A stretch of DNA of 64,000 nucleotides, taken from assembly GCA_002502855.1 (NCBI GenBank), contig DAQK01000021.1, forward strand, positions 4,348 to 68,347. Reading direction: 5' to 3'. The notes beneath the pieces were generated by a model. That model worked only from the letters and a program-made list of their open reading frames with translations. It had not been told where the DNA came from and made no database searches. A program made the translations under genes and the position numbers. This stretch comes from Methanobacterium sp. UBA279. GTDB lineage: Archaea; Methanobacteriota; Methanobacteria; Methanobacteriales; Methanobacteriaceae. Below, piece after piece: positions 26,289 through 33,359 of this stretch (position 1 is its first letter; the number at the start of each line of letters is the position of its first letter).

Positions 26289-26834
26289 ATGGAACTATCA
26301 GATATCGAAGCAGCCGTACTAGGACTCTTATACGAGGAACCCCAGTACGGTTATCAGCTGGAGAAGACAATTGAAGGATGGGGAATGCGAAACTGGACTC
26401 GGATAGGATTTTCCTCCATATACTACGTCCTCAAGAAGCTTGAAAAGAAGGAACTCGTGACCTCCAAAATGGAGGCGGTGGAGGGGAAACCCTCTCGTAA
26501 GGTGTTCACCATAACCAGTAAAGGAAGGGAAGTCATGAAAGAAAAGGTCCGCTACCTTCTCTCATGGAGTATGAAGTATATAAATCCCTTTGACCTCGGC
26601 CTGGCCTACCTCAACTATCTGGAACCTACCGAAGTAGTGGAGTGCCTGGAAAACTACTTGAAATCGGCTGAAGGCAGGATTAAATTCTTAGAAAGCTCAG
26701 TAAAGACTCAGGAAACATTAAATTCACCTTACCATATCGTAGCACTCTTTAGCAGACCATTATCCCAGCTTAAAACAGAGATGGAATGGGTGGAACAGTT
26801 CATCCAGAAAATCAAGGAAGAAGAAAACCTTTGA
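26289..26834 (+). CDS. PadR-family transcription regulator
   Basis: From ATG 26289 the protein is 181 aa. The N-terminal winged helix (MELSDIEAAVLGLLYEEPQY and IGFSSIYYVLKKLEKKELV) and the C-terminal helical dimerisation part fit the PadR family with its Vir_act_alpha-like C-terminal half. Such repressors usually control neighbouring transport or stress genes in response to a small molecule. Immediately downstream is a GyrI-like ligand-binding protein and two small membrane proteins, so it probably regulates that group and itself. Confidence 0.88.
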   Translation: MELSDIEAAVLGLLYEEPQYGYQLEKTIEGWGMRNWTRIGFSSIYYVLKKLEKKELVTSKMEAVEGKPSRKVFTITSKGREVMKEKVRYLLSWSMKYINPFDLGLAYLNYLEPTEVVECLENYLKSAEGRIKFLESSVKTQETLNSPYHIVALFSRPLSQLKTEMEWVEQFIQKIKEEENL

Positions 26835-26884
26835 ATAAAAAAGGGAGATGAAACCCTTGGGATTATATGAGGAGGTGAGATAAA

Positions 26885-27346
26885 ATGGAAATTGTAGAGA
26901 AGAAAATAGGAGAAAGACAGGTAGCCTACATAAGTTATAAAGGTTCCTTTGAGGAAATCCCAGTTCTCATGGGGGAAGTGGTTGGATTCGTAATGGCCAA
27001 GGGCCTGCAGATGATGGGCCCGCCATTTGGAGTGTTCTACAACAGCCCCCAGGAAGTGCCGGTTGAAGAGGTTATGTATAAAATTGGAATACCATTCGAT
27101 GGCGAAGCAGAAGAAGAAGGCCGGGTGAAGATCAAAACAGAACCAGAAAAACTGGTACTATCCACCATATATAAAGGCCCATACAGTGAATGTGGAACTG
27201 CAATCGGAGCACTGGCCGAATACGCCTACAAGAACGGTTACGAGATCATCGGCCCCCTCACAGAAACTTACCTCTCCGACCCTAACGAAACACCGGAAGA
27301 CCAGCTGGTAACCGAGGAATGGTTCCCGGTGATGAAGAAATCATAA
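26885..27346 (+). CDS. GyrI-like small-molecule binding protein
   Basis: 153 residues (MEIVEKKIGERQVAYISYKG, GPPFGVFYNSP, IYKGPYSECGTAIGALAEYA, PNETPEDQLVTE), the typical two-repeat GyrI-like/effector-binding fold found alone or at the end of AraC or MerR regulators. It binds hydrophobic or cationic small molecules; some members hydrolyse toxic esters. GGAGGTGAGATAA precedes the ATG. It lies 50 nt after padR and is likely in the same transcript, perhaps as a ligand sink or sensor. Confidence 0.85.
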   Translation: MEIVEKKIGERQVAYISYKGSFEEIPVLMGEVVGFVMAKGLQMMGPPFGVFYNSPQEVPVEEVMYKIGIPFDGEAEEEGRVKIKTEPEKLVLSTIYKGPYSECGTAIGALAEYAYKNGYEIIGPLTETYLSDPNETPEDQLVTEEWFPVMKKS

Positions 27347-27412
27347 ACAGATTTCTTAAATTTTTTTTGTTAGGGAATAAAAAAATGAATTAAAATTGGG
27401 GGGGTGGAAAAA

Positions 27413-27787
27413 GTGAACAAAAACCTTAAACTGGTCCTCTTCGGATTCTTAGTCTGGTTAATCCCATTCCTAGTATCCTTCGTAGTTTTCCCTTTAAAGG
27501 AGACCATGAGGCCCTTATTTGAGTCCATAATGCCCCTGGTTCTTACAGTAACGGTAATAATCCTTGCCTACTATTATCTGAAGGATCTGGATGCAAACTT
27601 CGCAAAAGAAGGGATAATAGCTGGTGTGGTATGGTTTATAATTTCTATCATCATAGACCTGGCTCTGTTTTTACCAGCAAGCCCTATGCAGATGAGCTTT
27701 GCAGATTACATCATGGACATTGGCCTGACCTATGTGATGATCCCGGTTATAACCACTGGAATGGGTTACCTGGCTCAAAATCTTTAA
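27413..27787 (+). CDS. Small four-helix membrane protein, first of a tandem pair
   Basis: About 124 residues (NKNLKLVLFGFLVWLIPFLV, VTVIILAYYYLKDLDANFAK, EGIIAGVVWFIISIIIDLAL) with four membrane segments. A run of seven G at 27398-27404 followed by TGG is the ribosome site for GTG 27413; GTG 27404 is an alternative that overlaps the site. It is paralogous to the next gene: FGFxVWLIP, YxYxKDxxxxFxxEGII and a long third helix are shared. Function is unknown; the PadR/GyrI context suggests a stress or export role. Confidence 0.7.
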   Translation: MNKNLKLVLFGFLVWLIPFLVSFVVFPLKETMRPLFESIMPLVLTVTVIILAYYYLKDLDANFAKEGIIAGVVWFIISIIIDLALFLPASPMQMSFADYIMDIGLTYVMIPVITTGMGYLAQNL

Positions 27788-27826
27788 GATGTCCCACTCC
27801 CCATATTGTATTTAGAGGGGAAATTC

Positions 27827-28219
27827 ATGGATTTCAAGAAAATTTTAGAGATCATAGGTTTCGGGTTTATAGTCTGGCTTATACCAACCATAGTCACTTA
27901 TTTTGCATCAGATGCAGGTAGTATGCAGCTTTACGACTTCACTGCATCGGTGGCCATAGGCGGGTCTGCAGTGGTGCTTAGCTATATTTACTTCAAGGAT
28001 ATCACCTCCCACTTTGTCCGGGAAGGAATTATCATTGCCGTAGTGTGGCTAGTGATAACTTTGGTACTGGATGTGGTTTTGATATTCCTGGGTGTAAGTA
28101 AAACCAGTCTGCTTGAATATGCAGTTACAGTTGTACCTTTATATGTAATAATACCTGCCATCACCATTGGTTTTGGGCTTTACCTCGACCAGATGGTGGC
28201 AAATGTCAGTGTTTATTAG
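27827..28219 (+). CDS. Small four-helix membrane protein, second of a tandem pair
   Basis: 130 residues from ATG 27827 with GAGGGG at 27815-27820. It shares the plan of its left neighbour (IGFGFIVWLIPTIVTYFA, YIYFKDITSHFVREGIIIAV, VIIPAITIGFGLYLDQM), so the two arose by tandem duplication and have since diverged. Four membrane segments, no recognised catalytic motif. The pair may work as a heterodimer, as in small paired transporters, but this is speculation. Confidence 0.7.
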   Translation: MDFKKILEIIGFGFIVWLIPTIVTYFASDAGSMQLYDFTASVAIGGSAVVLSYIYFKDITSHFVREGIIIAVVWLVITLVLDVVLIFLGVSKTSLLEYAVTVVPLYVIIPAITIGFGLYLDQMVANVSVY

Positions 28220-28234
28220 GGGGGGGGTGATACC

Positions 28235-28573
28235 ATGCCAGATGTGGAGTTGAAGTTCATAGGAACGGAACAACTGAGTAAGGAGAAGCCATTTGAAGAT
28301 TCTGAATTCCTGTACTTAACCACCAGGACCTTATTCGGGGATAAACTACCAGAAATAATAGAAAAATTAAAATCATGGAGCATCGACGAACACCAGTGGG
28401 GTGACGCCTACTTCGTCGACGCCCGTGTGGTAGGGAATAAAACCTATTTCTCCCTTAGGATGAACTACCGCAGCATCCCCGCACTCTCCAAGGAAGAAAG
28501 CACCCAATTTCTCTACGACATCATCGAAAGCTTCACCCTGTATCTCAATGAGATCGAATGGTTGGAAGAGTGA
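28235..28573 (+). CDS. Conserved hypothetical protein, 112 aa
   Basis: A soluble acidic protein (VELKFIGTEQLSKEKPFEDS, SWSIDEHQWGDAYFVDARVV, MNYRSIPALSKEESTQFLYD). I do not recognise the family. A nine-G tract (28219-28227) followed by TGA supplies the ribosome site 7 nt before the ATG and also overlaps the stop of the previous gene, so translation is coupled. It belongs to the padR group by position. Confidence 0.65.
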   Translation: MPDVELKFIGTEQLSKEKPFEDSEFLYLTTRTLFGDKLPEIIEKLKSWSIDEHQWGDAYFVDARVVGNKTYFSLRMNYRSIPALSKEESTQFLYDIIESFTLYLNEIEWLEE

Positions 28574-28594
28574 AAAATTAATCGAAGATTTAAA

Positions 28595-29281
28595 ATGGAC
28601 TTTGAAGATATTATAGGGGAACTGGAATCCCTCAAAACCCCGAAGACATAGCAGGCATGGCCCGATTCGGTATCAAGTCAAACAAGGCCTACGGGGTGAG
28701 GATGCCCGAGCTAACCAGTATAGCCCGGGAGGTAGGTAAAAACCACCAGCTTGCAGAGGAGCTCTGGGAGCACGTACACCGAGACCAGGATCCTGGCCTG
28801 CATGGTAGACGACCCCAAACTGGTGAGTGAGGAGCAAATGGAAAGATGGGCCCTGGAATTCAATTCATGGGACGTCTGCGACCAGTGCTGCATGAGACTA
28901 TTCCGAAAAACCCCTTATGCCTACCAGAAGGTAGAAGAGTGGAGTAAACGGGATGAAGAATTCGTTAAAAGAGCCGCCTTTACCTTAATTGCTACCTTAG
29001 CAGTGTATGATAAAAAGGCGGACGATGAGAAATTTGAAGAGCTTTTCCCCATCATCACCAGAGAATCCGGTGATGAGAGAAACTTCGTTAAAAAGGCGGT
29101 TAACTGGGCTTTAAGACAGATTGGCAAACGCAACCTGAGTTTGAACAGGAAAGCCATAGCAGTTGCAGGAAAAATTGACCAGTTAGACTCCAGAAGTGCT
29201 AAATGGATAGCAAAAGACGCCATAAGAGAATTGGAAAGTGATAAAGTTCTAGAAAGGTTACGTAAGAAACAAAATTCGTAA
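28595..29281 (+). pseudogene. DNA alkylation repair (AlkD-like HEAT repeat) gene with two frameshifts
   Basis: ATG 28595 begins MDFEDIIGELESLKTPK; after a frame change near 28637 the protein continues NPEDIAGMARFGIKSNKAYG and VRMPELTSIAREVGKNHQLA, then after a second change near 28765 continues TETRILACMVDDPKLVSEEQ to the stop at 29281. Assembled, it is ~225 residues with the WDVCDQCC and MRLFRKTPYAY segments of AlkD/AlkC-type HEAT-repeat glycosylases, which excise N3- and N7-alkylated bases. The last 176 codons form an open frame, but without the N-terminal part activity is unlikely. Confidence 0.75.
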
Positions 29282-29342
29282 ATTTAACACAAATCCAAAT
29301 CCAAAAAAAGATATGGGGTTAAAAAAGTTTTTTAGAGTGGTT

Positions 29343-29534
29343 TTAGTCGCTTTTTTTAACTATGAGCTTGTCGCCGTCTATCTGCAAGTTTACGTAATCG
29401 CCGTGCTTTATTCCCACTCTGTTTACCCAGTTAACGGGTAAAGTAACACGGAACCGTTTGTTGCAATATACGAGCCTCTTTTTGCTTTTAATTGAACCAC
29501 CTCCGCGGTTCTGGTCACTGGACCACTTTTTCAT
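29343..29534 (-). CDS. AbrB/SpoVT-type DNA-binding protein, 63 aa
   Basis: A short basic protein with the swapped-hairpin core RVTLPVNWVNRVGIKHGDYV and the closing strand DGDKLIVKK, typical of AbrB/MazE-like DNA-binding domains. There is no adjacent toxin gene, so it may be an orphan regulator. An in-frame ATG is the only start seen; GGTGG lies close to it. Confidence 0.6.
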   Translation of the reverse strand: MKKWSSDQNRGGGSIKSKKRLVYCNKRFRVTLPVNWVNRVGIKHGDYVNLQIDGDKLIVKKSD

Positions 29535-29794
29535 TCAACTCTTTTTAAGTCACCGCCATTCTGGTGACCACCATTATTATGTTCTCAGACCTTAAATAAT
29601 TGGTTATTAACTGTTAACTTGAGAGATAATAATTTGGAATTTAGATCTGGGAAAATACCGTTGCAAAGCAGTATTTAATATTTTGCGGGTTATAATTTAA
29701 AACTGGAGATTTATGTTAAATATAAATAAAATTTTATTCAGAATAAGTTTAGAGTAGATTTAGTTTAATATTTTAAAATGTTGGTGAAATTAAC

Positions 29795-30001
29795 ATGGCA
29801 AAAAAGATAAAACAATTAGTGGTAGGCATAACCCGAGAGGGCGATATAGTGGTTAAAAGTGCTAGAGGTAGGATTTATCCGGTTAAAAAGGCGGATGATC
29901 TAAAATTCAGCTGTGAAGATCTGTTCACGGATGTAGAAAAGGAATTATTCGCCACTATAGATACTGAAGCTCAGCCTTGGGAATGTATTTTGATTGAATA
30001 A
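29795..30001 (+). CDS. Small hypothetical protein, 68 aa
   Basis: MAKKIKQLVVGITREGDIVV followed by SARGRIYPVKKADDLKFSCE and an acidic tail. The N-terminal part could form a beta barrel or swapped hairpin like small DNA- or RNA-binding proteins, but I do not recognise a family. GGTGA (29782-29786) lies 8 nt before the ATG, and a TATA-like region is upstream. Confidence 0.55.
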   Translation: MAKKIKQLVVGITREGDIVVKSARGRIYPVKKADDLKFSCEDLFTDVEKELFATIDTEAQPWECILIE

Positions 30002-30064
30002 AAAAAATATAAGGGAGGTCTAACTAATAACACCTCCCATCCCCGACATGCTTGATAGACGGAT

Positions 30065-30574
30065 TTACCGGAAATATAAAACCTTTTTTATATATTCAGT
30101 AAAATAAACACTGTAATTTAGATAGGAAGCAATGGTCACCCATACGAGGTATGGAACCAACAGTAACCCGGCTGGTCTAGACACTCGATAGAAAACGATG
30201 ATATTGGCCAGTATAGTCATCCATAGTATAATTACAGTCAAAAGCCCTTCTAGGAGGGAATGTAAACCAAAAAATATGACCGACCATAGAATATTTAGTA
30301 CAAGCTGCACTGCAAAGACTGAAAGGGCAATTTTAACATCTTTACGGTCAACACATTCCTTCCAAACCAGAAACAATGCAACACCTATTAATACATAAAG
30401 TGTGGTCCATACTGGTCCGAAAACCCAATTTGGTGGTGCCCAGGATGGTTTTGCCAGGGTAGCATACCAGGTGGGGATCTGAGACGAGGTGAATATAGTT
30501 CCTACTGCCCCGGCTATAAAAACAATTATTATAGAAACAATCAACCGAGGTATATCTTTAAGGTTTAAATCCAT
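30065..30574 (-). CDS. tspO: TspO/MBR family membrane protein
   Basis: 169 residues with five membrane segments and the family motifs WYATLAKPSWAPPNWVFGPV, ILWSVIFFGLHSLLEGLL and PYLVWVTIASYLNYSV. TspO proteins bind porphyrins and other ligands and affect stress signalling. In a methanogen it may relate to tetrapyrrole (F430, cobamide, haem-like) handling, but there is no tetrapyrrole gene nearby. Transcribed alone. Confidence 0.93.
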   Translation of the reverse strand: MDLNLKDIPRLIVSIIIVFIAGAVGTIFTSSQIPTWYATLAKPSWAPPNWVFGPVWTTLYVLIGVALFLVWKECVDRKDVKIALSVFAVQLVLNILWSVIFFGLHSLLEGLLTVIILWMTILANIIVFYRVSRPAGLLLVPYLVWVTIASYLNYSVYFTEYIKKVLYFR

Positions 30575-30644
30575 CTTAATACCCTCTAGATCTCTTTTTC
30601 ACATTTTAATCAATTTTTCACTATTTTTTTATACATACTATGTT

Positions 30645-30875
30645 GGTTACATCCACCAGTTTCCATACATAGGATTTTCTTACCAGTACATATCAACACT
30701 GGATGAGAAGTATAAAAAACGGGGGAGCGGTTATACCAGTGATATGAGACGGTACGATATGCGGATTCCGGTTATAACACCTTCCTTGAAGTACCAGCAC
30801 TTACTGGAGGTTGTAAGGTATGCTGAGAGGGGGTTTGAACGGATGAAAGGGCGCCAAAAATTAAAAAAATTATAA
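30645..30875 (+). pseudogene. Unidentified C-terminal gene fragment
   Basis: An open stretch encodes YVGYIHQFPYIGFSYQYIST, SGYTSDMRRYDMRIPVITPS and YQHLLEVVRYAERGFERMKG before a TAA at 30873. Composition and the lysine-rich end look protein-like, but the start is on the tspO promoter side with no ribosome site, so I read it as the tail of a truncated gene. I cannot name the family. Confidence 0.3.
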
Positions 30876-30902
30876 CTTTGAAAAACATATATACTTTGAA
30901 AA
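30875..30902. promoter_or_regulatory. Paired ACTTTGAAAA boxes flanking the vapBC-1 TATA region
   Basis: ACTTTGAAAA occurs at 30875-30884 and again at 30893-30902, an 18-nt offset, with CATATATA (30886-30893) between the copies. Repeats on both sides of the TATA-like element just upstream of an AbrB-type antitoxin gene fit antitoxin autoregulation. Confidence 0.4.
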
Positions 30903-30924
30903 TCAATATTATATTGTGATTCTT

Positions 30925-31158
30925 ATGAGTTGTGAGACAAAAATTTCAAAGGGTTTTCAAACTGTTGTTCCTTCAGATGTGAGGAAGAAGTTCAGCATCG
31001 ATCCAGGGGATATTGTGGAATGGCAGATCACCGAAGAAGGGGTGAAGCTTAGTTTCCGTAAGAAAGTAACCATCGAAGACATTTTTGGAATGGTGGATGG
31101 GCCGAAAACAGATGCTGTGGAACTTAAAAAGAAGGTGCAAAGAGGAGAGAAAATTTGA
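30925..31158 (+). CDS. vapB: VapB-type antitoxin (AbrB domain), pair 1
   Basis: 77 residues from ATG 30925. The N-terminal AbrB-like domain (KGFQTVVPSDVRKKFSIDPG, DIVEWQITEEG) binds DNA; the C-terminal tail (DGPKTDAVELKKKVQRGEKI) should wrap around the PIN toxin. The stop TGA overlaps the TTG start of the toxin gene (TTGA), giving translational coupling. Related to the antitoxin at 32037-32288. Confidence 0.85.
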   Translation: MSCETKISKGFQTVVPSDVRKKFSIDPGDIVEWQITEEGVKLSFRKKVTIEDIFGMVDGPKTDAVELKKKVQRGEKI

Positions 31159-31544
31159 TATTCATAGATGCCTCTTTTTTCATCGCGGCCGTTAACAAAC
31201 AGGATCAATGGCACAAAAGTGCAGGTGATATCCTCCCCCTAATCAAAGAAGAAAAAAAGATAACCACAGACCTGATTTTATCAGAATCTGTAACACTTGT
31301 CGGCAGCCTGTTCGGGGGTAAAGAAGGAATGAAACTGTTTAACTATATCTGGGACAACCATGAAATCTATTACCTCAGCAAAGAGACAATTTTCAATGCC
31401 ATGAAAACATTCCTCCAACACGATGGAACCTTATCCTTTGCAGACTCAGTTTCAGTGGAAGTAATGAGAAACCTAAAAATCGATAGAATCGTATCCTTTG
31501 ACTCTGACTTTGATAAGGTGGATGTTATTAGGATTCATGAATAG
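31155..31544 (+). CDS. vapC: VapC-type PIN-domain ribonuclease toxin, pair 1
   Basis: 129 residues starting at TTG 31155 (MIFIDASFFIAAVNKQDQWH). PIN acidic residues are visible: Asp5, Glu in LILSESVTLVGSLFGG, Asp in LSFADSVSVEVM, and Asp in SFDSDFDKVD. PIN toxins cleave RNA, often tRNA or rRNA, when freed from VapB. It is paralogous to the toxin at 32260-32655. Confidence 0.88.
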   Translation: MIFIDASFFIAAVNKQDQWHKSAGDILPLIKEEKKITTDLILSESVTLVGSLFGGKEGMKLFNYIWDNHEIYYLSKETIFNAMKTFLQHDGTLSFADSVSVEVMRNLKIDRIVSFDSDFDKVDVIRIHE

Positions 31545-31562
31545 GGTAACTCTTAACGCACT

Positions 31563-31576
31563 TTGAAATATTTCAA
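31563..31576. promoter_or_regulatory. 14-bp palindrome TTGAAATATTTCAA
   Basis: A perfect palindrome 17 bp before the start of the 104-residue protein gene and just after vapC-1. It shares ACTTTGAAA with the boxes at 30875-30902, so the same antitoxin could bind. The right half plus flank (AATATTTCAAGCTGAT) also occurs at 6388-6403. Confidence 0.35.
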
Positions 31577-31593
31577 GCTGATCTAATATTCGT

Positions 31594-31908
31594 ATGGTAG
31601 AAATTATGAATATGAACCAGGATGAAGAATTAAAAATAATTGAGGGATTATTTCACGACTTGATTGGGGAGCGTGCAGAGCCGGCATTAAGTAAACCTCA
31701 TAATAAAGATTTAGTTCTTCCAAAACTTTCAATGGACTTATTGAACTCAAAGGAGTGGTTTCCTATAAGTGGGATGTATGGAGGTTTTAGCTATTACTTA
31801 GTTATAGAAAATAACGAACTAACGCTAATTTGTGAAAGTTTGTGTAGGATTGTTTGGGGTTCTGGTCAAAGGCATAAGATAACAAAAAATTGGCTGTGTA
31901 CTCGTTGA
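31594..31908 (+). CDS. Conserved small protein (WFPxxGMYGGFxY family), possibly frameshifted at its end
   Basis: 104 residues with EWFPISGMYGGFSYYLVIEN and WGSGQRHKIT, motifs I associate with a conserved bacterial family whose members continue for a few residues after GSGQRHxIT. Here the frame ends ITKNWLCTR. Removing one T in the AAAATTGG stretch near 31890 would give ITKNGCVLVE, closer to what the family shows. Function is unknown. It lies between two toxin-antitoxin pairs, a common position for cargo or immunity genes. Confidence 0.55.
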   Translation: MVEIMNMNQDEELKIIEGLFHDLIGERAEPALSKPHNKDLVLPKLSMDLLNSKEWFPISGMYGGFSYYLVIENNELTLICESLCRIVWGSGQRHKITKNWLCTR

Positions 31909-32036
31909 AAGGGATTCGAATAACCATGGGCTGCCACAACAATTTCTAAGGGGGGGCGACACCATCCTACGTTAAATTTGATATTCACAGTTAATTTTAT
32001 ATAAGTTGTTAAATTTATATTTAATTGGTGAATCTT

Positions 32037-32288
32037 ATGATAACTACTAAAGTGTATAATAACAATCAAACGGCTATTCCCTCAGAAATTCGTAAAATGT
32101 TCAAAGTACAGGCCAACGACATTGTGGAATGGATTGTAAATGAAAATGGTGAAATTAACATAAATTTTAGAAAGCGGAGTAGACTAGACGATATCGTGGG
32201 AATAGTATCAAGTAAAAACCCCATTAACAGTGTTAAAATTCAAAAAAGAATAGAACACGGTGAGGAAATTGATTTTAGTAGACACTAA
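32037..32288 (+). CDS. vapB: VapB-type antitoxin (AbrB domain), pair 2
   Basis: 83 residues from ATG 32037: KVYNNNQTAIPSEIRKMFKV and NDIVEWIVNENGEININFRK form the AbrB-like DNA-binding part, followed by a toxin-binding tail ending HGEEIDFSRH. It shares the NxQTxxPSxxRKxF, DIVEW and FRKxxxxxDIxGxV pattern with pair 1. A TATATAAG element lies about 40 bp upstream. Its 3' end overlaps the start of the following PIN gene by 29 bp. Confidence 0.82.
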   Translation: MITTKVYNNNQTAIPSEIRKMFKVQANDIVEWIVNENGEININFRKRSRLDDIVGIVSSKNPINSVKIQKRIEHGEEIDFSRH

Positions 32289-32655
32289 TTTCTTTATTAA
32301 CCTTTTAGATACCAAAGACAGGTATCATGAGAGGGCCGTAGAAATTCTAAGTAAAATAGAAGATGAAGAGAAATACGTTACTGATGGCGTGATTTTTGAA
32401 TCAATAGCTATTTCTGGGAGTTTATATGGGGGTAAAATAGCTACAGATCTTTATCATAACATCAAAGATAATTACAAGATATATAACACCAATCATCTTC
32501 TGGATAGGGGTATGATTACCCATCTGAAGTATGATGGGTCCTTGTCACTGGTAGATACCCTACTTCTGGAGACCATGAAAGAATTAGGAATTGGTGAAAT
32601 AATATCATTTGATTCCGATTTTGATAATAAAGATGGAGTAATCAGAGTACACTAA
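32260..32655 (+). CDS. vapC: VapC-type PIN-domain ribonuclease toxin, pair 2
   Basis: Up to 131 residues from GTG 32260; TTG 32269 is an alternative that would start right at ILVDTNFFINLLDTKDRYHE. Acidic PIN residues appear in LVDTNFF, VIFESIAISGSLYGG, LSLVDTLLLETM and ISFDSDFDNKD. It is homologous to the first PIN toxin through almost its whole length, so the pairs arose by duplication of a whole vapBC unit. Confidence 0.86.
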   Translation: MRKLILVDTNFFINLLDTKDRYHERAVEILSKIEDEEKYVTDGVIFESIAISGSLYGGKIATDLYHNIKDNYKIYNTNHLLDRGMITHLKYDGSLSLVDTLLLETMKELGIGEIISFDSDFDNKDGVIRVH

Positions 32656-32779
32656 TATGGGGATCCTCTGCCCTGGATACGATATTTCAAGGGTCATTTA
32701 AAAAGAAAAAGAGAAAATTTAGGTTCTGCCGGTGGCGGAGGAATATCTTAATGAAATTTCTGTTAATCTTGGAGGTTCT

Positions 32780-33247
32780 TCATTGGTCAGATTTTAATTC
32801 TTCGACTTTCTCTTCAAATTCTTCAATGGTTTTACCTAATCGATTATATAATTCCTTAATGGCTGCATGTGACGTTATAATTTCCTGTTTAACAATTTCT
32901 TCAAATGGTTTTACAGGTTTGATTTCTGGATCTACTTTTTGATGTTCAATCATCTCCTTTTCAAATTCAATGTCGGCTAATTGATTTTGAAAAGAATTAA
33001 GAGCCTGTGTAATAGTAGAATCCATGTTTATTTGATATAATTGGCTATTTCTATATTTTCTTGTAGCTTTTATAATTCCATATTCAACTAATTTATCTAT
33101 GAATGTATCTAAAGTAACTCTGGAAATTTTAGCTGATTCTGCAATATCTGATTTACTATACTCTATATGTGGGTGAGATAATAAAAGATCAAAGACTTTA
33201 GCTCTTTTGCAGTTTTCACCGAAAATCTCAGTTATCAAATTTTTCAC
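32780..33247 (-). CDS. Winged-helix regulator with C-terminal coiled coil
   Basis: 155 residues. The first ~75 are a winged helix (RAKVFDLLLSHPHIEYSKSD, RVTLDTFIDKLVEYGIIKAT) and the rest is a charged helical region (IKELYNRLGKTIEEFEEKVE) likely to form a coiled coil. It lies 112 bp downstream of the HEPN gene in the same direction, which suggests joint regulation. No family name is certain. Confidence 0.65.
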   Translation of the reverse strand: MKNLITEIFGENCKRAKVFDLLLSHPHIEYSKSDIAESAKISRVTLDTFIDKLVEYGIIKATRKYRNSQLYQINMDSTITQALNSFQNQLADIEFEKEMIEHQKVDPEIKPVKPFEEIVKQEIITSHAAIKELYNRLGKTIEEFEEKVEELKSDQ

Positions 33248-33359
33248 CTTTACATTTTTTGTACAAGTATTGTATATGATCTGTAAAGTTTATCTTAAAA
33301 AGTTATCTTTCTAAGAATATATGAATTCGTTTTAGTAATAATAATTCGTAATATGGTGG

